Positions 1 to 19,331 of a stretch of 64,000 bases of DNA are shown one piece after another (the first letter of the stretch is position 1; the number at the start of each line of letters is the position of its first letter). This DNA is from Ecdyonurus torrentis. Its lineage: Eukaryota; Arthropoda; Insecta; Ephemeroptera; Heptageniidae. The notes beneath the pieces are model-generated. The model searched no databases. It saw only the letters and a list, made by a program, of their open reading frames with translations, and was not told the DNA's origin. The stretch covers positions 43,526,831-43,590,830 of the forward strand of contig OX439132.1 in assembly GCA_949318235.1 (NCBI GenBank). The letters are read 5' to 3'. A program made the position numbers and the translations under genes.

Positions 1-431
1 CTAATAATATGACTCAATATGGGGTAATCAACTAATCAATGTATCGGGGGTGTCAATATATGGGTAATATGACTCATTATTTACTTCTTTGAAAACCCCA
101 AGAGAATTTAATAATAAAACATGTTGAGTAGAATATGTATTGTATTAAATTATAAAAAGCTACATTAAATATGCATGTAAAAATATGGCATACTTGTAAT
201 AAAGAAACATAAAATATGAAACTTTGTTACAAAATGTAATGATTATGAAGTTAATGGTTGACTTGTGATCATTATCCGTGCAAACGTTGAGTTGAGATAT
301 TGTAGAGTTGGAGTGAGAGAAAGAGAGAGAGAGAGAGAGAGAGGTCGTATACAGTGAGCCTTGTAGCTTCTATTTGCGGCGATCCCCGTGCAACTGTCCA
401 CCAGTAGCATCCCTTCGACTTACTTGTGTGT

Positions 432-480
<49 letters not shown>

Positions 481-3392
481 TAGAGGGGTGTCTAGAAATA
501 GGAACTTGCAGCTTCTTTCTCTTATACTTATTCTACATTACTCTTCACCAATCACGCTCAACCGACGCGAACACTGACATTGGAGGGAAAAAATATAAAA
601 CTATTTTTGACAATGATTGATAGCTAATCTAGATTTTTTTTTTTTTTTTTTTGCAATATTTGACCTACTTATTGTTTGAAAATTGCTCACTATGAAATAT
701 ATTAATTATCACTCAAGATTTAAGGGTTTTGTTTGTAATGCTGGCTTTCAAAATAACTAAAACAGTTATAATATTTTTTGTTTTGTGCTTTTGTAATTGT
801 AAGTTCATAATTTAACTCAAATTTGGCATTTAAAACAATTTCCTCTCAATGATTACGATATGGGACTATTACATTACACATATACATATTCTGTCCCTTA
901 ACCCATCTGTACCTTCAATTTTAATTTCAAAGGGTTACAAATTGGGGAGAAAACTTGTGAAGTTTGTAACAGTTTCATTTGTAGAAATGGATTTAAGTGA
1001 CGTCATGATTACCTAAAGTTGCCTACTTCACAGCTATTTATTCCCAGTTTGTAAGAGTACAGAAGTGTTGAGGCACATAATAGGTGTATGCATGATGGTC
1101 CCAGCTCATGAATTTTACGTTTTTAATTTAATGATTAGTGGCTAGGATCCTTTTAACTCTTTCAAACTTTTTTAAGTTTTAACCTGAAAATGAAGAAGTC
1201 CCTGTTTGTTTTTTTATATCACATGCTGCTATCCGGTAAGGATTCAGGTCGTGATTTCGTAAAAGCCTGGGCTATCTTACAATTCTAATTAGGCGTTCAT
1301 GATGAGCTTGGCCGAGCAAGTTACTTAATTCACCCCCCCCCCCCCCCCCACAGCCACTGGATCCATACCTGGTTGCTGAACTATATACGTATGCAGCTTG
1401 GGTTTTGCAACTAATATAATTTAGTAACTAATTTTTTTAATTTTTTTTTACTAATTATTAATTAAATATATTTTATTTTAATTAATAAGAGATAAAAGAA
1501 ATGTCCGCAATGATGACGAGATAATTAAAATACTTCATACGACAATTTGTAACATTGACAAATGGATTATTTCACTTTCTCTATTTCATACTTATTCTCT
1601 CTTTAAACTGTCATACTGGTCATTTGTTAAACCAACAGTATCAATAACGAAAGGCAATAAAAAGTGAAATTTTAAGCAACTCAATTTTAATAGTTAGCTT
1701 GTTCTGTAAAGTAAAGTGAATCTCAACAACAGTGATTGGCTGACCAACAAAATACGACACATTCATTGGTTGATCTTGTTTTTTGAGCTAACAAAATTGA
1801 CAAAAATTGAGTCACATGAAGAGCATGGAACTTTTTTGTGTGGAGTTTCTTTCATTCGTATCAAGTTCAAAGTTCTAAACGAAGAAATAACAATGATCGA
1901 CCATATGTATAAACGTAGTAAACAGGTAACGAAGTCATAATCAGCTGTTATAACAAAGGAACATATCGACACAAAAGTTGCGCCGGAAGTCTGACTTTGC
2001 AGAACGAGCTGTATATTCTGTTTAATTTACCTGCATAAGCAAACACAGAAGCATCAGCAAGAACTTAAATACTTTCTTTTGTATATCTATATTTAACTAA
2101 CCCTAATTTATTATTAATATTAAAAATATATATTTTAAGTTTAATATCACGTAAATGTAGTACAAATTGATTAGTGAAGCAATATAATTATCATTACATC
2201 AGATACAAACTCACAAATCTTTAAAAAGGGAGAAAAATAAACAATTAATAATAATAATAATTAACAATTTAATTAATTACTTATTTTGTAATTTATTTAT
2301 CATTCCGTCTTTCTTACACAGATTCAGAAAGGGTTTTATTTTAAAAAACACAATACAAGCACAATAAATAGTTGGGCACAGTACAATCAAGACATTGGCC
2401 TTCTCTCCCCTGGGTTTAAAATAAAAAAATACAAAACACAAACAAAAATACATAGAATAAATGCAAAAAAAAAAAAAAAAAAAAAAAACCACTCGGAATG
2501 GTCTTTTAAGGTGGGCGGGGCTTCCTAGATGCAAGGAGGTGTGATACCACCCGCACGATAGATATGCACACAAATTTGCCTAACGCAAAGGATACTAACA
2601 GACTCTCGCTTTACTATTAGCGTATTTGATATCTGAAACTGAAAACTGTTATTATTTGTATTTTTTTAAACCCCAGGGTGAGAAAGCCGATGTCTTGATC
2701 GTACTATATGCAACTACGTATAAAATTTCCTAAAATAAAACTCTTTCTGAATCTGAATAATATTATTGTTATTATAAACAGTCAAAAATAAATACGTAAT
2801 ATTTATGCTATTTTCAGCACAATTTGTTCAATACAACACAGTTTATGCTATACTGCTGTATGTTACATAGCATAAATAGATTATGATTTACAGAATAATA
2901 GTTTATGCTGGGTTAATTTAGTAATATTTATGCTATGACATAAATGCAGCATAAATTTAAACCTTCTGTATAAAGATATGCTAAAACAGATATGATAAAA
3001 ATTATACTTTTATCACAAGTAATTGCTATGAAATTGATTGAGTGATGAAGAGAGTGAGAATTTGAGGAGTGACGTGTGCCGTAGAAATAAAAATAGAATT
3101 GGGGGTTCATCAGCCCAATAGCGTGGCATGTACAGTACAGTACCATCCGTGTGGTCAGAGAGAGACAAAAGAAACCTGTAAATATAAACCCAACACACTC
3201 GGGAGCAAACTAAATTTGTAACGCTTTAGTTTATTTTTATAAAATTTAGAAACAAATACTCACAAGACGATATTAATTTAAAACACATTCTCTCTTTCTC
3301 TCTCAATTCTAAATACTGAATTCTTTTATTTTTTTTTCTGCTTTGTTTACTCTACTTAGTAAATATCAAGTTTTAAAACTTTATTTACTTTA
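1..3392. other. AT-rich intergenic stretch
   Basis: No exon with recognisable protein similarity is visible. It holds two GA microsatellites (315-343 and 434-477), a 17-base C run (1333-1349), an A run (about 2464-2488) and many short A/T tracts. Short open frames here lack splice context, and some are only translations of GA repeats or A runs. Confidence 0.6.
315..477. repeat. two (GA)n microsatellites
   Basis: Two pure GA tracts, 315-343 and 434-477, are separated by about 90 bp of more GC-balanced sequence. The second makes open frames full of Arg-Glu repeats that are not genes. Confidence 0.9.
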
Positions 3393-3600
3393 CACTCTGG
3401 CTAAAATAATATTAGAGATTTTTTTACAAGTAGATACACCCCTTTTTCTCCAACAATTTTCCCCAAATAAACACCAAAATTTTACAGGTTATCAATGTAA
3501 TATTGAAGTTAATACGTGTTAAATGTTACTTCTATAACTTGATTAGAATCCGAGAAAAGGGGGTGCTTCCGGTTGTAATAACCTCTTATTTTGGCAATGG
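3393..3600. repeat. MITE family O, copy 1
   Basis: About 208 bp with imperfect inverted ends: CACTCTGGCTAAAATAA at the left, TTATTTTGGCAATGG at the right. The inner parts pair as well (CACCCCTTTTTCTC against AAAAGGGGGTG). A second copy lies at 35863-36200, so this is a dispersed foldback family. No coding capacity. Confidence 0.65.
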
Positions 3601-3810
3601 CTATAAAAGTATTTTTTTTAAAGCTATATAGCTGCTTTCTGATAACACAAGGAAAGATATTGCAAGTTTTACTAAAAAAAAAATAGAATGGTGAATAGTG
3701 AAATTATAAATATCAAACGATGATTTAATATATTTTTATAAAAATAACTAAAACTGAAAAAAGGTCGTTACTCTGATTGTGATATATCTGCAGTGAAATC
3801 AATCATTATT

Positions 3811-3970
3811 GACTAATAAAGGAACAACTGTTTTGAGGCCGACTATAAGCAATTTTGGTCACATCCACTTCCATTTCTACTTAATACACATGCGCAATAC
3901 GTCAAAACGGAAGCGGATGTGAGCGAAATCACTTATAGTCAGCCTCAAAACAGTTGTTCCTTTACTGGTC
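3811..3970. repeat. MITE family A, copy 1
   Basis: A 160-bp foldback. The terminal inverted repeat of about 29 bp begins GACTAATAAAGGAACAACTG and returns at 3942-3970; the inner arms (CACATCCACTTCC against GGAAGCGGATGTG) also pair. Related copies are at 8513-8661 and 34676-34831. Non-coding. Confidence 0.8.
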
Positions 3971-3982
3971 ATTAATCTTACT

Positions 3983-4300
3983 TTAAAGGTGTAGAACACC
4001 TTTGAACAAAAAACTTGCCTAAAATGCTAACATACCTAAATATCAACGTTGATTGGCCGGAGTCGTTGATATTTAATTTATTTTATATTCACAAAATGGT
4101 AGATGCGGGTTTATGACGTCACAGCTCGCCTGTTTCTACGCGCGTGGACTAGTGAGCTGTGACGTTACAAACCCGCAGCTGCCAATTTGCGATTAGAAAA
4201 TAAATTAAAAATCAATGACTCCTGCCAATTCAACTTTGATTTTTAGGTATGTTAGGATATTAGGCATGTTCTTTTGTTCAAGGTGTTTTATGCCTTTAAT
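3983..4300. repeat. TTAA-flanked MITE family C, copy 1
   Basis: A 310-bp foldback (3987-4296) bounded on both sides by TTAA, the target duplication typical of piggyBac-type elements. Ends are AGGTGTAGAACACC and GGTGTTTTATGCCT. The centre is a hairpin whose arms carry TGACGTCACAGCTC and GAGCTGTGACGTTA. A 3'-truncated relative is at 15958-16208. The piggyBac assignment rests only on the TTAA flanks. Confidence 0.75.
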
Positions 4301-4696
4301 TTTCACACTAAAATTTTGATTTATTCATGCACCAATATCATTATTTGTTAATATAACAGCAGGTACTTGATTGACACTACCAACGCTTGTTGTAGAAGTA
4401 CCTAGGTCAATAAATTAGTCTCATTCTCAACTATATTAAGCAACAGGTTACTCTAATTTATTTTAAGTGAAGCAGCCTCGTCAATGTGAAACATGTACAG
4501 AGCACACAATAGGAACGTTATATATATATATATTGCATGTTGAAATCAAATTATTAACTAATATAAATGAAAGGTTACTTATTATAAACTTAATAAAGCT
4601 TTTCATTCATGAATTGAAGCTATAGGTCAGTTTAAGCGTACTTTGTACTCCAGGATAATTATAAAAAGAATAAGATCATTTTTAGTAAGAAATTAC

Positions 4697-4993
4697 TATA
4701 TGGTGTGTGCGCATGACGTCATAATAAATGCACTTCGATGCCATGATTGAGCAATAGCACTGCTTAGCGTGGGTTTTCGCTATTTTCTTTGGGAAATAAG
4801 TAAATTGTTGTTCATTTCTTATTTTTCTCGCATACTTGAAAACCTAATTCAACTTGTTAATAGTATCAATTCTCTAAAAAAAATTGCTTAGTATTTTTAA
4901 ACTGGCAAAATGTGCCATTTTCCCATACTGGCCCATGTTATTTAGTATAATTAATTATGGTGTTGACTTTAACATAAATGCAACCACCCTATA
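4697..4993 (+). repeat. Dispersed repeat family B, copy 1
   Basis: About 300 bp starting near an ATGACGTCA motif and ending near GTTGACTTTAACATAAATGC. The same unit recurs at 15277-15565 (minus), 23403-23700 (plus), 52140-52385 (minus) and 52450-52775 (plus). Shared blocks include GAGCAAT...CTGCTTAGC and CATGTTATT. Open frames across it are not conserved between copies, so it is non-coding. Confidence 0.75.
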
Positions 4994-5079
4994 CATGTTT
5001 TTAGTCATCAAAGTACCTAGAAAACGAAGTGTTAGAAAAGTAGAAATAATTTTACTACAAAGTGTTTGCAATCCATATA

Positions 5080-8512
<3,433 letters not shown>

Positions 8513-8661
8513 AAGTACCTGTATATATGCTCTGACTTTAAGCGATTTCGATCACTTCCACTTCCGTTTTTACATACTACGGAAGCGTAGTTGATTGAAA
8601 TGGGCACAAGTGTTCAATATAGCTTAAAATCAGCCTCAAAACAATTACTTCTTTATTATTC
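8513..8661. repeat. MITE family A, copy 2
   Basis: A diverged copy of the foldback at 3811-3970. It keeps the ACTAATAAAG end, the CACTTCCACTTCCG block and the right end GCCTCAAAACAATTACTTCTTTATT. Confidence 0.7.
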
Positions 8662-9464
8662 AATAATGAGGAAAGCACATTATATAATATATAGCAATCT
8701 GACAGAGCGAGTAACATGCTAATGTTGGAAAACTTTTGCTTCTGGTCAGATATAAAAATTAATTAAAATGAACACCATGATAGAACAAGTACACACACTG
8801 TGATATAAAATTTTATTATATCACATTGTTATCTATGCATTTATATAAAGCATTACCTTAAATAATTTAGGTCTTAATATATGAATGCATTGTATATTCA
8901 TAAGACAGCATAGAATTTTAAACCACATTGTATATACAAGAGCATCAAGATATTAAAAATAATTAATTACTCGTTTTGAGCATTTATATTCATTCATCAA
9001 ACAAAAAGCAACTTAAAAACAACTCTCATTATATTTTTTTGAAGTACTGTATAATTTAAATGTTAATAGAATTAAGGTGTATTTACATATTCTTGAGTTT
9101 GCTTAACTTTTGCATAACACACTTTGCATAGCAAAATTCAACTGATACATTTTTATTGTTGCATTTCTTTTATGCAAAAAGTTATGCAAAATCAAGAATA
9201 TATACCTCCACCTTTATGAAATAAATGAAATAAAATAATATTCTTACCATTTTTTTTATAATTATTAGTATTTGTGAAAGAAAAAATGCTTAAATTATAA
9301 TATTTCATTTATTTGATGTTTGCGATTACATACAGTACACAATGATGACTTTATAAAATTGAATGTACGCTGCTTATTGCGTAAGAAATTACTTCCATTT
9401 GTCAACATCTTGGTGCTGTGTTGTCAGTCAGTATTCATCCTCAGATCCATCGATGTATTCAGAT

Positions 9465-10265
9465 TTACATGACAGAACGTTTCTCAGAGAAAGTAGTGCG
9501 CTTGACTCTCACACTCTTGGAGACAGCTGATGATGATGACATGTCATCCATGTCCGATACTTCAGCAAGAACGGCTCCAGCTGCCGCACGACGTGCACTT
9601 CTTGCCTGAGCCCTCTGTGAGAGTTCCTCCATCTCATTATTAATCTCTGCAATTCTAGCACGAGATTGCTTTGCTCGAACACTGGCAGCTGCAGCATCAA
9701 AATTATCTTCTTCATTATGAGAATTGCCATTGTAAGCTCCATTTCTAGTTCCAACTTTAGTCCAACGTGACATTGAACTACTATCTTCTGAATCATCCAT
9801 GGCAAAAGTACGTTTCTTAAAGAAACTATCATCTTCTAATTCTGAAATTGCTCTCCTAGGTTTTCTGACTGTGAATTCATCTCTTTCATTAGTTTTAAGA
9901 CCTACTGAATCCATAAGACGGTCAGAGATGTCAAATCTTTGTTTGACTGCTGCACGACGAGCTACTTGGGTTTCCTCAAGGGCACGAGTTTCTTCCTCCA
10001 TGGCTGCACGTGAGGCGCGGATACGACGGATGGTCGCGCTAACGTCTTCTTCACCATTATCTGAGCCTGCTCCCACTGAGCGACCTCGAGGTGAGGACAT
10101 TGAAGTGGAGGTCAATGCGGGCTCTGCCACGGGGGTGCCTCGTGGAGGACGTTTGTCCAGAGCATCCATCATTGGTCGGTACATCCGCTCGCCCATCGTG
10201 TAGTTATAGTCGTACATCTTTGTGCGCGGGCGACTTAGGAGATAGCGGCGTGACATTTTGATATC
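9465..10265 (-). CDS. Putative muscle protein (myofilin-like?), single coding exon
   Basis: An open frame of 263 codons runs from ATG at 10256 to TAA at 9465, far longer and less biased than the spurious frames around it. A good splice acceptor (TATTATTTCAG) ends at 10266, ten bases 5' of the ATG, so a 5' UTR exon lies upstream. An AATAAA in sense lies near 9308-9313. The protein is highly charged. Residues 1-35 are rich in Arg and Tyr (RTKMYDYNYTMGERMYRPMM); residues 70-110 and 185-235 are Arg/Ala/Glu-rich and helix- or coiled-coil-prone; residues 145-180 are Ser/Asp-rich. There is no signal peptide or membrane segment. The Tyr-rich N-terminus followed by Arg/Ala/Glu helices recalls insect myofilin, a thick-filament-associated muscle protein, but this is from memory and weak. 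It is a real gene by length and splice context; the name is tentative. Confidence 0.7.
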   Translation of the reverse strand, partial: DIKMSRRYLLSRPRTKMYDYNYTMGERMYRPMMDALDKRPPRGTPVAEPALTSTSMSSPRGRSVGAGSDNGEEDVSATIRRIRASRAAMEEETRALEETQVARRAAVKQRFDISDRLMDSVGLKTNERDEFTVRKPRRAISELEDDSFFKKRTFAMDDSEDSSSMSRWTKVGTRNGAYNGNSHNEEDNFDAAAASVRAKQSRARIAEINNEMEELSQRAQARSARRAAAGAVLAEVSDMDDMSSSSAVSKSVRVKRTTFSEKRSVM

Positions 10266-13428
<3,163 letters not shown>

Positions 13429-13806
13429 AATGAGAAAAACTAAAGAAAAATTAGGTGGTAATTTTATTGCATATTCTCACTATTCTAAAAGAGGACATCG
13501 TCTTGAATCGATAGATATGCCAATTTATAATTTTTGAGTCCATTAAGTATATTTAACAGATCAGTGATTTCAAATTAATTTTTAAAACTCGCGAAATGAC
13601 GTCACGGTCGGTAACTTTTTCGTATGATCACATGCATAAGCTACCGATTGTGATGTCATATTTTGATTTTCAAAAATTAATTAAATATACTTGTAAGAAT
13701 TCAAAAATTAGAAACTCGCGTTTCAATCAATTCAGGACAATAACTGTCCTCTTTTAGAATAAGAAGTAAAATTGCCCCCTTAAATCTTTGTTGGTCTTCT
13801 TCATTA
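13429..13806. repeat. MITE family E, copy 1
   Basis: About 378-bp foldback. The left arm (AATGAGAAAAACTAAAG...TCTAAAAGAGGACATCGTC) pairs with the right arm (GACAATAACTGTCCTCTTTTAGAAT...TTCTTCATT). The inner hairpin has AAATGACGTCACGGTCGGTA against TACCGATTGTGATGTCAT. Related copies: 18984-19331 and 56637-56977. Confidence 0.75.
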
Positions 13807-15276
13807 AAAATGAAGGGGTGAACTTGAAAAGGGTTTTTCATAGTTCAGTTGGTAGGACCAGGACCTTTGGTCTTGATTGCGCATTTTTTCTTTTGTCTTT
13901 TTTTTATTTTATTTTTTTATTTTTTGTTACTGGGCAAAAAATACCAGATATATAATTCATACGTGATTAAAATCTTAACGATCAGTCATTGGGAATACTT
14001 CATGATTATAGATATAGCTATATGACAGTATCATTATAATATGGTTGTTCGAAAAGATAAAAATTTATATATAAACTAAATGTAACTGTGAATCACAAAA
14101 TCTCCCCCGTGCTTGTAGACTGTTCCTTGTGTGACTAAATTTCGTAAATAAATATATATATATATTTAATTCTAAATATAAAATTGATGAAACAAAAGCA
14201 AATTAAAAGTAAAATTAAACTTCTCATAGCTTCTTAAAAACAAAATAGAGGCGCTGTTTACTCTAATACTTTTAATATTGGAAATAGGAATAAAATGAAC
14301 ATTAAATTTTATGTTGATTAAGAGCTCTAAAAAAAAAAAAAAAAAAAAAAAAGTTTGCAAGCATTTTTTTATTTTTTATTTAAGACTGATTCTTACATCC
14401 TGACACCCCGAGCTTAAAATAAAATTTGTTGAATGTTTATCTTCGCTTTGGCAAAAGTTAGAAACTTGCCACACGAGCACCTAAAAGATAATTTTACGAC
14501 TTTCTAATGGCTTCTCTCTGTTAATTAAGATTTCATGAAATACCTAACTTTTTTTTACAAGAATTCAATGTATGCTATGTTCTATAGTTATGTTTTCAAA
14601 ATCGAGCAATATTTTAAATTTGTAATACATTTGATTGCATGTAATATCTTCATTACATTTTGAAACCATTAAGTTTTCATTGCAAATGTTTCTTAGATAT
14701 GAACTGGCCTTATTATTATAATACTTCATGAACAATCAATTTCTATATCTTGAAAATATCTACGTAGTATTTAAAAACAATGGCTTATCCCCAAGGCGCA
14801 TGCAAAATAATGATAATAATAATAAATACTTTTAAACGAAGTTTGCATGCAATCAAATTTATTACATTTTTGCAAATATTTTTCAAAATAAAAAGTACTT
14901 TAAGACAATATTTTTTATTGGTCGTTAGATATAACATTTTTATTCCTATAGTTCGTAATAAAATTTTACTAAACACTGAGCTAATTATAAAACAAGAAAA
15001 CAATATAAAATATAGATTGTGATTTTTACTGTCACATTAATTAGTATCAAAATTATTGTAGAATTATATAAAATCCAATGAATAAAGTTCATTGAATAGA
15101 TTGTTAAGGAAGCAATAAATAATAAAATGTGTTAAAAAATCTCAGATTACAAATTCAGATAATACTAATTTCTTTTTTTTCCCAGTTTTAAATTGTTTTT
15201 ATTTTCAAAGTCATGAGTGCATATTTACACACGTGACTTTAATTTTTATTACGCCTGACAAATAAAGAAACTATGA
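13807..15276. other. AT-rich intergenic stretch
   Basis: No gene recognised. An A-box-like TAGTTCAGTTGG at about 13843 has no matching B box. A/T runs occur near 14328-14352. Confidence 0.5.
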
Positions 15277-15565
15277 ATTCATGTTAAAGTCAACGCAATG
15301 TTGGATCACTCAATAACATGGGCCGCAAAGGAAAATAACTCATTTTGCCAATTTAAAAAAAATGCAATATTTTTTAGAGCATTCATGCTGTAAATATGTT
15401 GAATTAGTATCGCAAAAGTATGTGAGAAAATAACAATAACAAAAAAAATACCGATTTCTTAAAGAAAAATACCTTAAACGAAGTTTGTACTATGCTGAGC
15501 AATGTGATTTACTACTCCAGTATGGCCTCCAAGCGTATTAAATAGTCATACGGTTACACCCTATA
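15277..15565 (-). repeat. Dispersed repeat family B, copy 2
   Basis: Reverse-orientation copy of the 4697-4993 repeat, from GTTAAAGTCAACGCAATG to ACACCCTATAAGTC, with the GCTGAGCAATGTGATT and CTCCAGTATGGCC blocks shared with the 52.5-kb copy. Confidence 0.7.
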
Positions 15566-15953
15566 AGTCTTGGTTTACAAACTTATTGAGGAGTTAATTA
15601 AAAAATATGCGTGAACTGAGTATATATATATTTTTATGTTGTTGTTCCTGTATCACTTTTTAATGAACTGTCTTTTACTATAAAATCTCTATAATAAGAA
15701 TAAAATGGCAAGGATAGTTGGCTTACAGGGAGAAATTTATTAATGTCATCATTCTGAGAATTGGTCGGGCGGGTTGCCTACCTAACATATAAAATAAAAA
15801 AGAATCCTTTTCATCTGTTATTTATTATTTCTTTTACATCATAATTTAATTTGATTTATTGCAGTGATGTTAGAGCTACAACTTTAAGTGAAGCAGTTTT
15901 TTTTCTATGTAGTTTATATTTATATAAGAGGAAATCAAAATCTTTTAATAACC

Positions 15954-16208
15954 TTAAAGGCGTAGAACACCTTGAAAAAAAACATGTCTAATACCCTAAC
16001 CTAAATATCAACGTTTATTTGGCCGGAGTCATTGATTTCTAATTTATTTTCCATTCACAAAATCTTAGCTGCGGGTTTGTGACGTTACAGCTCACTAATC
16101 CACGCGCGCGGAAACAGGCGAGCTATAACGTCACAAACCTGCAGCTATGATTTTTTGAATGGAAAATAAATTAGAAATAAATTACTCCGGCCATCAACGT
16201 TGATAGAT
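15954..16208. repeat. TTAA-flanked MITE family C, truncated copy 2
   Basis: It starts with TTAA then AGGCGTAGAACACC and contains the same central hairpin (GTTACAGCTCACTAATCC against GAGCTATAACGTCAC) as 3987-4296. The right terminus is missing after about 16208. Confidence 0.75.
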
Positions 16209-18002
16209 ATCACTGGATATATTTCGTGGAAATTCAAAATTATGAATATATTTCATGTACCAATTTGGGAAACTAAACCGTATAGGAAATATTATAATAT
16301 AAATTGTTTGTTTTGTTTTCATTTAAATTTTTTTTAAAGTTTCACAAGTTTTTTTTTGAACAAAATCAAGTATTTTTAATATAAATGAGTTTTGAATTAG
16401 TATTGTATGTATACTGTGCTTTATTTTAAATGAGTTTAAAAGTTATCTCCGTACCTGATTTTTATAATAATAAAATGATTGTATTTTTATTATTTTGCCA
16501 ATGAGAAAAATATCTGCTATACAGAAATTAGACATGTAAATTTGTATAGAAAGTGTTATATACATACAAAAGACTATCAATAGAACAGTATTATAATATA
16601 CATTTATTAGTGCAGAACGGGTTATATACAAGCAAACATAAGCAAAGTAAAACGGCATGAGAGAGAAAGAGCTTAGCAAAGACTAAGTTATAATTAGTAT
16701 TAGCTATTTTTGTACGTGGCACAGTGTTCATTTCTATATACCACAAGTTTTCTCTCTGCATCATGATACTGCCAGATTTCTGCTGGACCAAAAAAACCAG
16801 ACACGTTCTATACACGTCATAAATATTTGCTGGCACAATGAAACTATAACAACTGGTTTAGGAGGATAAGCCATATAAGAATATCTCAATAATGTATCAA
16901 AAATATAGGTATTTTTTTTATTAATTATTAGAATTAAAAATTAAATAATTTTTAAAAAATGAAAAATTGAATTTAATAGAAATTAAAAATTAAGGACGCA
17001 GGATTTTTTAATTATGTTTTTACTTCAAATTAAAATCATTAACAGCTAATTATATAAGCATTAATTATTCAGTATTACAATGTACATTGATATAATAATT
17101 TATTAATATAATTAATTGTCATCGCATTCATGAAACAAAATGTTACCATTAAATATCTGAAATAATTCTTAGCTTTCTGTTAACTGAATGTATTTCTCTC
17201 TAAGGTTACGATAGAAAACATTATAAATCCAACAACAGGTACAAAATGTAATTAAAGGTGTATAATTACAGAAAGTAATTCATAAAATTGCATAATATCT
17301 TTTGTATTTGGCAAAACAATTATATTCACTTCACGTTGCCAAAACACAATCAAATTTGAATAAGAGCCAAAAAAATAATAAGAATTTGAGTTGCAAAAAT
17401 ATAATTTTGATTGATATGATGTTAATATAAATAAAGTTAATTGTTAACAATAGAGTGTTTGCATCGATTGATTAGTGACAATGTATATGAGAGAATGAGA
17501 GAGAGAGAGTGTGTATGTGAGAGAGAAAGAGAGTGAGAGAGAGAGTAGACATACTAATGGAGGGAGAGTTAATAAAAATAGCAACAGGGTTAGGAGACAT
17601 ACACCCTTCCGTTGCTTCATTTTTTTTTTCTTCTTACCTTTTAGTTGAACTTAAATGTGTAGAAATTAAAAACTACGATGCGAGAATGATGGCTAACGTT
17701 TAAAGACTACTACCATGCTAAAAATCTACCCCACGGAACAAAGTTTAGCAACTCCCCTTGAGTCCCTCTCTGTCTCTCTCTTTCTCTTTCTCACTCTTTC
17801 TATATGTTAAGTTCCCCTCTAACTATCCAGCTTTAAACATACAACCCACACACACATATATATATATACAAATACTACTTACTTTTATATCCCTCCCTAC
17901 TTAATTTTCTTACTATTTAACCCTACATATACTTAAGTTGCACATACTTGAGGATATTAGTCATCGGTATATAAACAATGATGCAAAATAAAAACACAAA
18001 TT

Positions 18003-18037
<35 letters not shown>

Positions 18038-18491
18038 AAGAATTAGACACTAATATACATACGCTTGTTATAAAGTGTGTAAATTTAAGAATTAATGTTC
18101 ACAATGTCAACTTACTGACTTAATTTTAAATTTATTAATGTAGTGTTTGTTTAGCTACTAAAATTTCATGTTCAATACAATTTTTAACGTATGTTTTTGT
18201 TTTTTTATATGACGTCGTGTGTGTACCTTATTACTTTTGTTAATAATTATTCTCTTGAAATCCTCGACCTACATATATTCCCTATACAAATAAAATAGAA
18301 TGTTGTTCTTAATTTTTAGTTCTTTTATTTTTCAAATGATTTTAATTTACACATAACAAAGAGTTTAGTATATTCTAGAACGTATAGAATATTTGCCTTT
18401 TGTTTGCGTATGGTTTCTTTGTCCTGTAAGCTTTTAGGAAGCTTATTTCTTTATAATACTGCTAATATTAAAAATTACGGGTCTAGAAACA
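16209..18491. other. AT-rich intergenic stretch with GA/CT tracts
   Basis: No supported gene. It contains GA-rich (17495-17550) and CT-rich (17765-17815) segments and a 34-base A run (18003-18036). A minus-strand open frame at 16591-16836 has no splice context and no family I recognise. Confidence 0.5.
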
Positions 18492-18592
18492 CTTGTCCCC
18501 GTAAGCTGCAATGCTAACTAACTACTCGTAGTTAAACCGTATATAGTTAAGTTGTTATTTTGATTTTGGTTGCAGCTTACAGCCCCTTTATT
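18492..18592. repeat. MITE family L, copy 1
   Basis: A short foldback of about 100 bp: left GTAAGCTGCAATGCTAACTA, right GGTTGCAGCTTAC. The second copy is at 52785-52909. Confidence 0.65.
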
Positions 18593-18983
18593 GGTCTTTT
18601 TACTATTATTATCATGATGATCGAAATATATATTCTCAATTTTTCGTTACAAACTTCCCTCGATCCCTTTTAATTGGACTAGGTGTACTCGACTGGCCGA
18701 AAAAATTGTCCAGGTTTAAAAATCCATTTTTCAAATGCATTTATATGAATATCTTTGAATATAAAAACCATTATTAAGCTGCATTAAGTGCATATTTTAA
18801 GAGTTAACATAAAATTCATAGAAAGTAAAAGAATTATTAAAAAAATATGTATTGCAGAATATAAAGTACAAATATTAAGAATCATTAACATGATTTAGAA
18901 TTATAATTTTTTTATAATTCATTATTTATATAAATTTGGAACGACAAGAAACGTTTGCTGCATGCTCTATAAGCAACAGCATA

Positions 18984-19331
18984 ATGAGGAAGACTACACA
19001 AAAAAATTTAGTGGTTAATTTTATTTCATATTCTAAAAGAGGACATTGTCCTGAATCGATAGATATGTCAATTTCTAATTTTTGAGTTCATTAAGTATTT
19101 TTAATTAATTTTTGAAAGTCACGAAATGACGTCACAGGCTTCAACTTATGCATGTGGGCATAGGAAAAAGTTCCAGCCTGTGACGTCATTGCGCCACTTT
19201 AAAAAATTAATTTAAAATACTTAATGAACTAAAAAATTAGAAAATTACATATCTATAGATTTAAGACAATGTCAACTTTTACAATAAGTAATAAAATTAC
19301 CTTTTAAAATTTGTTAGTTGTCCTCATTACT
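18984..19331. repeat. MITE family E, copy 2
   Basis: About 348-bp foldback with ends AATGAGGAAGACTACACA and GTTGTCCTCATT. The long central hairpin arms are ATGACGTCACAGGCT and AGCCTGTGACGTCAT around a GCATGTGGGCATAGG loop region. The best preserved of three copies. Confidence 0.8.

Noticed and set aside
13838..13890. tRNA- or SINE-like A box (TAGTTCAGTTGG)
   Set aside because: No B box (GGTTCGA type) at the right distance and no cloverleaf; at most a scrap of a tRNA-derived repeat.
16591..16836. 81-codon minus-strand frame with moderate composition
   Set aside because: No splice sites or recognised domain; it could be UTR or chance.
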